Origin: Antilocapra americana
Lineage: Eukaryota > Chordata > Mammalia > Artiodactyla > Antilocapridae
DNA: 64,000 nt
Assembly (NCBI GenBank): GCA_007570785.1
Contig: ML660777.1
Span: 9,819,908-9,883,907 of the forward strand
Reading direction: 5' to 3'
The position numbers and the translations under genes were made by a program. This document shows positions 57,238 through 64,000 of the stretch, in pieces; the stretch's first letter is position 1; every line of letters starts with the position of its first letter. The notes below the pieces were generated by a model. The model had not been told where the DNA came from and did not search any database. It saw nothing but the letters and a program-made list of their open reading frames with translations.

Positions 57238-59119
57238 CAGTATTCAAATGTTAAATGTGCAAGATTACACCCAGTGCATATTCAAATTTCCCTATTTGTC
57301 TAAAAAGGTTTTCTTTATATCTGGTTTATCTAAAAACTAGCATTCTATCCAGGATCATACATCTGGTTGTGATGTTCCTTAAAGCTCTTTAAATCTGGCA
57401 TATTTTCTTTATTGTTCTTATTTAATTAATTTATTGCAGAGAGGCCAGACCAGGTAAACATTCAGCTTTTTAGTCTGAGTGAGGTTTTCATTTTTTCTTC
57501 TAGCTCTAGCATTTCCTGTAAACTGGAAAAATGTAACTTGTCAACAACAGTGTTTAACTTGAATTCACTGTGGGTGATGTGTATACTTGGTGTTTCATTA
57601 CATTGGGGCCCACGTAATATCGTCCCAGGAGCGCCTGCTGGATTCGGGAGATGGCAGGCTGATGTGTGTGTTGTACAGTTGCGCTAACAGACCTCGTGTT
57701 TGGCATCTCTTCTGTAATGGCATATAAAACTGGCAAGTAGATCAAAGAAGAAGTTGTGCATGTTTAAAATCTAGACTACAGAGATGAAAAGTAGTAAGAA
57801 AAATACCTGATATGAAAAATAAGCGATCAGTTCTTTAGTCAACAACTGACCAGTTTTTAATCAATTAAATGCCAAACAGCAAGAGCCTATAGTTAGTTCA
57901 ATTTGTTTTGAATAATACAAAGTATATTTTTCTGTCTGTTGTATGAAATACTTAAGGCTATCTTTTAATATCATAAATTACAATCAATTTAACTGTACAA
58001 ATCAATTAACAAATCAATTTAACTGTACATTTTTAAAAAGTCCCTTAATTGTCAAATTTCATCTACCTGAAATTCAGCTTTATCTGGGCATGCTGTATTT
58101 TATTTGACAGCCCTGTTTTTGAATTTACTCTTATTTATATATTTACTGATTGTGTTAATTCATCTGCCTGTGTTATTAATTTGCTTTGGAGCGTCTTATG
58201 ATTGTTATTTTCATAGACAAGAATTATAGACTGTATATAATTGCTCTCAATGTGAAAGTATTTATAAAAACATGAAACATAAATCTCACTTCCAAAAGTT
58301 GAAATACGGGAAGCATTGTTCCTTGATAAACAGAGGCCAGGCCTAAGTTTTCTGTAAGTCTATTACTAAAGCATTATTATGAGTGTTTATTAAGGACATT
58401 ATGTTACTAGTTTATTTTTATAAATTTCTCAAATCTCTTGCTACTAAATGTGTACACTTTATCCTACAGGCCTGTGAGCTTATATTGGATACTCTTCTGC
58501 TATGATGATTTCCAATCCAGTGAGTCTGAAAAGCAGAAGAAGGAATGGGTGTGTCTGGATTTAAACACTGTATTTCAAGTATTTTAACCATGCATAAAGA
58601 TAATTAGTACACTTAAATTAACTTAGTCATGTATGGTCTTCTATTTCAGATGTTTGATTTTAAAAAAGGAGTGTGAAACACATCAACAGTCATTTAAAAC
58701 GCCATTTATAGATAAGGCTTGGCTGAAATATTTTCTATTTTCAAGAGCTAAAATTCTTTTGGGACATGCTTACATTATCATTTAGAAACTGGAGCTTTGA
58801 CTGGAACTCCATTACATCTGAGTTTTATTTTCCTTCCCTCCCCTCCCCACTTACAAGACCATGGTGATCTTTATTGATTACACAGTCTACTTTCAATTGA
58901 TCCAGGACTCATTTTGTTTAATTCAAAATGTGTGTAGATATTATGTCACATAATCATGCCTTGTTTCTGCTTATAACGCCTGTGTTTATTATTTGAAAAT
59001 GTTCCCTTTTACGAAATACTTTCAAACAAAGTTTATGAAAGTTCTGGATTCAAAATAAACACTTTTAATGCCCTAGCTTCATTTAAGGCACTGAAGAGGG
59101 CCTGAAGCATTGTGTAAAT
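57236..59119. other. Unassigned AT-rich sequence
   Basis: No gene or repeat recognised. Contains the 30-bp-period repeat at 57982-58029 and a CpG-retaining minus-strand frame at 57554-57745. Confidence 0.5.
57982..58029. repeat. 30-bp-period tandem repeat, 1.6 copies
   Basis: aatcaatttaactgtaca occurs exactly at 57982-57999 and 58012-58029. Confidence 0.9.
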
Positions 59120-59146
59120 GGGGAGAGGGGTCGGGGAGGGGAAGGG
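59120..59146 (+). other. Putative G-quadruplex
   Basis: Five G-runs on the plus strand: GGGG 59120-59123, GGGG 59127-59130, GGGG 59133-59136, GGGG 59138-59141, GGG 59144-59146, with loops of 1-3 bases. Satisfies the canonical four-run rule with tetrads to spare. Confidence 0.85.
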
Positions 59147-59544
59147 CTCCAGGGCCTTATCTGTGAGTCCTTAGGCAGCTCTGCTCTTAAGCTTTTAGGT
59201 TTACACATGCAATCTTTGGTCCTTAATAAAAAGAATAAGGGTATATTTTAAGGTGTACTACAAGTGAAAGCATGAATGGTAACAGGGTCAGTTATTAATA
59301 ACTAAGGTCTCATTTTTAAAATTTTATGCATTAAGTATATAATAATTCCTGAAACATAATACTGTTAAAGATGGTCTGCTAAGACCAAGGGTGTTGTAGA
59401 AAAACAGCCCTCCATGAGAACTGGTTCTGACCTCGTCACCGTTGGCATGATTTGCTAGACTGGGTCCCCCCACCCTCTCTCCCTGCCTCCAGTCAAGCCC
59501 ACTCAAGCGCACTCTTCACCTCCACCTGTGATGTCTTTATCACG

Positions 59545-59790
59545 TCACACTGGCCATACAGCTTCCTCTCCTAAACTCCTTCAGTGACTCCCTAGCCCAC
59601 CCACTGAATTCCACCCCCTTATGACAAGCAAGGCCCTGCACGGTCAGGCCCCTGCCTCTCTCTCCACCTCCTTTGCCACTCTTCTCCACATTAGTTTCCC
59701 CTAAACTTACAGCGAGGCCTTTGCAGATCTCCTTGTGTCCCAGGACTGGGCTTTTGCAACAGGTCCCCTCTTCACCTCTGTTCCCTAACA
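59545..59790 (+). repeat. L2 LINE fragment
   Basis: 'actccttcagtgactcccta', 'aggccctgcacggtcaggcc', 'cctgcctctctctccacctc' and 'gaggcctttgcagatctcc' follow L2. Confidence 0.75.
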
Positions 59791-59867
59791 GTTGTTTGTC
59801 TCCTAAGTGAGGTCATGAGGAGGCGTAGCCAGAAAGTGATTGCTACGGCTGATGTCAGAGGGCATGC

Positions 59868-60008
59868 TGCCTGTGTTTTCTTCTGGAAGTTTTATGGTTT
59901 CTTACATTCGGGTCTTTGATCCATTTTAAGTTGTTTTTTGTGTGTGATGAGAGATAGCGGTCTAGTTTCATTTTTGTCATGTGGCTCTCTAGTTTTCCAA
60001 ACACCATT
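59868..60008 (-). mobile_element. L1 LINE, inverted upstream segment
   Basis: 'gggtctttgatccattttaag' and 'gagagatagcggtctagttt' are reverse-complement L1 ORF2. It meets forward L1 3' sequence at about 60008 (accatt/aaatgcccatc), giving the 5'-inversion layout. Confidence 0.8.
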
Positions 60009-60380
60009 AAATGCCCATCAACAGATGATTGGATAAAGATCACACACACATAAGATGGAATACTACTCAGCCATACAAAAAGATGAAATTGGTGACAACA
60101 TGGATGGACTTTGAGGGTATCATGCAATGTAGGTCAGATGGAGAAAAACAAATACCATGTAATTTCAGTCATCTGTGGAATCTAAATAAATAGACCAAAT
60201 AAACATACAGATTCAGAGACCAGAGTAGTGGTGACCAGAAGGGATGGGAGTGGGGCGGGCAATATGGATAAAGAAGGTCGACTATATGGTGATGGAAACT
60301 AAACTTTTGGTGGTGAGTGGCCTGAAGTTTGGACAGAAGTTTAAATATAATATTGTACACATAAAATGTATGTAATGCTT
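60009..60380 (+). mobile_element. L1 LINE, forward 3' segment
   Basis: 'aatgcccatcaacagatgat', 'ggaatactactcagccatac', 'aacatggatggactttgagg' and the G-rich 3' UTR tract follow an L1 in plus orientation to near its end. Confidence 0.85.
60241..60259 (+). other. Putative G-quadruplex in L1 3' UTR
   Basis: GGG 60241-60243, GGG 60246-60248, GGGG 60252-60255, GGG 60257-60259 with loops of 2, 3 and 1. Lies in the L1 3' UTR G-rich tract, a known quadruplex-forming feature of mammalian L1. Confidence 0.8.
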
Positions 60381-60389
60381 TGTAGCATT

Positions 60390-60608
60390 TATTTGCTTAG
60401 TTACTCAGTCATGTCTGTCTCTTTGCAACCCTTTGGACTATAGCCTGCCAGGCTCCTCTGTCCATGGAAAGCCCCAGGCAAGAATACTGGAGTGGGTTGC
60501 CATTTCCTTCTCCAGAGGATTTTCCCGACCCAGGGATTGAACCTGCGCCTCCCGTGTCTCCTGCATTGCAAGTGGATTCTTTACCCGCTGAGCCATTGGG
60601 GAAACCCA
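60390..60608 (-). mobile_element. Bov-tA SINE
   Basis: Minus-strand full-length copy immediately after the inverted L1; head reads gagccattggggaaaccc. Confidence 0.94.
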
Positions 60609-61361
60609 GGAAATGGCTGCCAGTAACTAAAAATACATTTGAATTTGCTTGAATTCTTCAAAACTGTGACACTATTTCCTGACCTAAAACTTCAGATCAC
60701 AACATAGAGGCTAAAGCTAAACAAACGCATTCACTTTCAAACACAAAAAACTAGTTTATAAAAAAATAAAATAAATGAGCTGTGTGCCCTTTGTCATCTT
60801 TTCAGTTAACAGCATTGTCTTATCTCTCTCCCTGTACTTATTCATGATTTTATTATTTTTATCTGCTTGGGTGTGCCGTCCCCACTGGACTATGACCTTG
60901 CTAAGAAAATCAGTGCCCATGTTGGATTGACATTTAACCTGGATGCCTAACACAAGTCAGCTAATAAATACTCAATGTAAACTTGCTGACTAGTGAAACA
61001 TAAGTGCACATTTACAATTAAAATGTTTAGAATATGTATTACTTTTAAAAATATTCCTCTATCTCTTTGCTGGTATATTATACACCTGCTCCTGGGAAGT
61101 AATAGGATAACTGTAGAAATGATCAGAAGACTCCCTAGAAGAAAAAATTCAAATGTTGGTTAAAAGTACGATTTCATTTCAATGAAAGATTAAGCAGGAT
61201 TGTTGGAATTTTAGAAATAAGGATGGCAATTTTTATGTAATAGTGGTGGTATAAAATTTAAAAAATCTGGACCAGGATAATCTGCCAGGATTATTCAAGT
61301 GATACTAGAGTATATTTTTCTTTGTCATATTTGACAGCATTTTTAGAGTATAATACTTTAC
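60609..61361. other. Unassigned AT-rich sequence
   Basis: No gene or repeat recognised. Confidence 0.5.
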
Positions 61362-61525
61362 TCTTAAATATTTTTATTTATGGTCTATGTATCTTTCATA
61401 TGAGATACATTAACTTGAATGCATGAACTGAAAATATTTAGTCTTAAATATTTTTATTAGTTATGGACTCTAATAAAGACTTGTGTAAGATATATTAACT
61501 TGAATATACTAAGTAAAGATATCTT
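61362..61525. repeat. Degenerate tandem duplication, about 80 bp
   Basis: tcttaaatatttttatt recurs at 61362-61378 and 61442-61458, and attaacttgaat recurs at 61409-61420 and 61494-61505, so two copies of an 80-85-bp unit lie head to tail with substitutions and a small indel. Confidence 0.75.
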
Positions 61526-61526
61526 T

Positions 61527-61706
61527 AACCCAGGTCTCCCTCATTGCAGGCAGATTCCTTACCATCTGAATTATCAGGGAAGCCCAAGAATACTGGAGTG
61601 GGTAGGCTATCCCTTCTCCAGGGGATCTTCTTGACCCAGGAATCGAACCAGGGTTTCCTGCATTGCAGATGGATTCTTTACCAGCTGAGCTACCAGGGGA
61701 GCCCCT
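61527..61706 (-). mobile_element. Composite SINE, 3'-truncated
   Basis: On the minus strand: a leading partial unit (61706-61586) joined at ccactccagtattctt to a second head (61585-61527), which then stops inside the tRNA-like head. The whole second A unit and tail are missing, unusual because retroinsertions normally lose the 5' end. Confidence 0.85.
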
Positions 61707-62244
61707 TGCAAAACTTAGTATGTGCTAATTAGAGATGTATCAAGACACAGAGTCTCATCTTAGCTCCAACAGCATTAGCATCTAGATCTCCATTCTCTCA
61801 TTTTAAGTGGTGTTTAAATGTACCTGTCTGGTTCATTGAAAAATTGACTGTCATCCCTAATAGATATCAAAAAATTCTTCATAAGCAACAGATTTAAGGA
61901 AACTGGCTTAAATTAGGCATTCAGCTTGAGATAATGTGAGATTTGAGTAGAGGGTGGTTAAGGTGGAGCTGGTGGGCAGGCCAGTGAAAGAGAGCAGATG
62001 GAGGTGAAGAGTGCGGGGGCTGTTTAAAGGCAGTGGCTTCATCCTGAAATCAGCCTCTCAGAGAATAAATATATTCAGCTTTCGGACATGCGTTAGTCTT
62101 TGGCACACAATTCCCCTCCGCAGTTGTGTGCAGCCTGAGAGCATAGTATACAATAGATGAAGGCATGGGCATAGTTGTGCCGTCACAACTTTACTGTTGG
62201 ACATTGAAATTTGAGTCTTATAATTTCACATGTCATGAGATATT
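61707..62244. other. Unassigned sequence
   Basis: No gene or repeat recognised. Confidence 0.5.
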
Positions 62245-62325
62245 ATTTTTTAATGTTTTAAGACCATTTATAAAGGGGCCAGCTGGCTTTGACCAAGAAC
62301 CATAATTTGCTGACTCCTACCTCAC
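62245..62325 (-). repeat. Possible hAT (Charlie-type) fragment
   Basis: 'aaccataatttgctgactcc' at the right and 'agaccatttataaaggggcc' resemble the reverse of a common hAT-derived terminal region. Tentative. Confidence 0.4.
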
Positions 62326-62686
62326 ACCAGCAAAATCATTAAGGTTTCAAGGGGGAATAAGTAAATAGCATAGGGCAGAAATTTAACACCTGGCTCTGGG
62401 AAGCTTGTTAAGAGTTTGCCAGAACCCAGAGAAGGAGCAGTCAGATATAGGAAAAGAAATAGTGGTCTGCAGTGTTGATGATAAAACAGCTCCACAACTG
62501 GATCACTAGTAATATATGATTGAAAAGATAACTAGAAAGATGAGAGAGAAAAAGACCGTTGGTACTGATTGGAAGTTCATGGTGACCGTGGAGAATTTTT
62601 TTTAAATGATGGGCGGTAGAATTTTAGACAGCAGGAAAGATAATGTGTGTATCATAGCTGGAATTGATAAGTTTAGAGCAATCATT
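62326..62686. other. Unassigned sequence
   Basis: No gene or repeat recognised. Confidence 0.5.
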
Positions 62687-63025
62687 GGGGCTTCCCTGGT
62701 AAGTCAGCTGGTAGAGAATTTGCCTGAAACTCAGGAGACCCTGCTTTGATTCCTGGGTTGGGAAGATCCCCTGGAGAAGGGATAGGCTACCCACTCCAGT
62801 ATTCTTGGGCTTCCCTGGTGGCTCAGACTGTCAAGAATCTGCCTGCAGTGTGTGAGACCTAGGTTCGTTGCCTGGGTTGGGAAGATCCCCTAGAGGCAGT
62901 CATGGCAACCCACTCCAGTACTCTTGCCTGGAGAATCCCCATGGACAGAGGAGCCTGGTGGGCTGCTGTCCATGGGGTCACAAAGAGTCGGACACAACTG
63001 ATCGACTAAGCACAGCACAGCACAC
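62687..63025 (+). mobile_element. Composite SINE (partial plus complete Bov-tA)
   Basis: Leading partial unit 62687-62806 ending ccactccagtattctt, then a complete Bov-tA from 62807 with tail cgactaagcacagcacagc. Same architecture and junction as 50736-51059. Confidence 0.92.
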
Positions 63026-63221
63026 ACAGATTGTAAAGTAAGAGATGAGAAAACCACTGGGGAAATCTTTATAATTAAAAAGCTCTTTCTAAACCCATCT
63101 TAATTTTTAACACAATAAATACCATAGTTTATGTGTTTCCTTCCGGAAGCTCTGGACTTAGGGAGTTAAGAGGCAGTGCAGAATAATGCCAAGAAGACGG
63201 TGTGCCCTGGGATTCTGGGGT

Positions 63222-63435
63222 GCATGCTAAGTTGCTTCAGTTGTATCTGACTCTTTGTAACCCTGTGGACTATGGCCTGCCAGGCTTTTCTGTCCATGGG
63301 ATTCTCCAGGCAAGAGTACCAAAGTGGGTTGCTGTTTCCTTTGCCAAGAGGTCTTCCCGATCCAGGGATAGAACCCATGTCTCCTATGTTTCCTGCATTG
63401 ACAGGTGGGTTCGTTGCCACTGGTGCCACATGAGA
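63222..63435 (-). mobile_element. Bov-tA SINE
   Basis: Minus-strand copy with diverged head 'ggtgccacatgagatgc'. Faces the composite SINE at 62687-63025 across about 200 bp. Confidence 0.92.
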
Positions 63436-63689
63436 TGCTCCGATGGAAGCCTGCTGTTTAACTCCCAGAGTTGCCACTGATTGCTGTGTAACCAGATAGT
63501 GGCATTATCTTTACACGACTGTGGTCACTTGATATCAGGTTTTATTAATGAGAAAGGAGATGACTCCATGTGTGACTCTTACCAAAGTTCATTTCTTGGT
63601 TCACTTCTCTGGTGAGTTAGAAATGTTTCTCACTACACAATAAACTTAACTCCTCCCTCTTTAAAATGAGAGCCAGTTGGGTTCACTGC

Positions 63690-63975
63690 ACAGATTCTTG
63701 TTCTATTGCTATTGCCTCCTTTAAGTTTGTAATCAAGTCTCACCTTTCCAATGAGCTCTACCCTTGAGTCTATTTAGTACTACAACCTGGCCATCACCCT
63801 CCTCCTCTCAAGCCCCCTTTATCCTACGCAACTTTTTCTTTTGTCCGTTCCACTTACCATGTTCTAACATACCATATAATTGTGGTTTATGGTCAAGTAA
63901 TGCAAGCTCCAAGAGGGATCTCAAGTGAATGGCACTTAGTACATACTCAGTTTTTGAATGAATAAATCAATGTTC
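63690..63975 (+). repeat. L2 LINE 3' end
   Basis: 'aagtctcacctttccaatga', 'ttgtccgttccacttaccat', 'agctccaagagggatctca' and a closing 'tttttgaatgaataaatcaa' give the L2 3' end in order. Confidence 0.75.
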
Positions 63976-64000
63976 CAATGCCACTGTTGCGTACATGAAA

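Overview
This is mammalian nuclear DNA from a ruminant, most likely a bovid (cattle, bison, buffalo, sheep or goat). The call rests on many Bov-tA SINEs (tRNA-headed, ruminant-specific), six BovB LINE insertions, and artiodactyl-type L1 3' ends, on top of older mammalian L2, MIR, MaLR and Tigger copies. Base composition is AT-rich and CpG-poor. I recognise no host protein-coding gene, bona fide tRNA, rRNA or other structural RNA gene; the window reads as intergenic or deep-intronic sequence. Nothing resembles a prokaryotic operon, phage or CRISPR array. Species, chromosome and neighbouring genes cannot be told from the sequence.

Layout. 0-5 kb: an L2 piece, a Bov-tA, then a Tigger DNA transposon split by a 2.3-kb BovB whose 5' half is inverted, then two L2 fragments. 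5-15 kb: mostly unassigned sequence with two SINEs, MIR relics, a 50-bp tandem duplication, a perfect 22-bp palindrome and a homopurine tract. 15-20.3 kb: a dense nested block of L1 3' ends, two BovB copies, SINEs and a MaLR LTR. 20.3-33 kb: largely unassigned, with hairpins, a GC-rich patch resembling an alternative first exon (22.4-22.8 kb), a second MaLR LTR and an L2. 33-48 kb: SINEs, a MaLR LTR split by BovB, several L1 3' ends and a long L2 split by L1. 48-54 kb: a retroinserted chimera (Bov-A SINE plus about 300 bp of other sequence, poly(A) signal and 19-bp target duplication), a head-to-tail SINE train facing an inverted partner, and a BovB end. 54-64 kb: unassigned AT-rich DNA, a TG microsatellite, a G-quadruplex motif, a second 5'-inverted LINE (L1), composite SINEs and L2 ends.

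The repeats can be ordered in time by nesting: Tigger, MaLR, L2 and older L1 are the substrates; BovB, younger L1 and Bov-tA are the insertions. BovB and L1 code only for dead fragments here. Bov-tA encodes nothing; its 3' part is related to BovB, whose enzyme is thought to move it. I found no previously undescribed multi-gene system; the interesting material is in insertion mechanism and DNA structure. Edges of old repeats are judged by eye and may be off by tens of bases.
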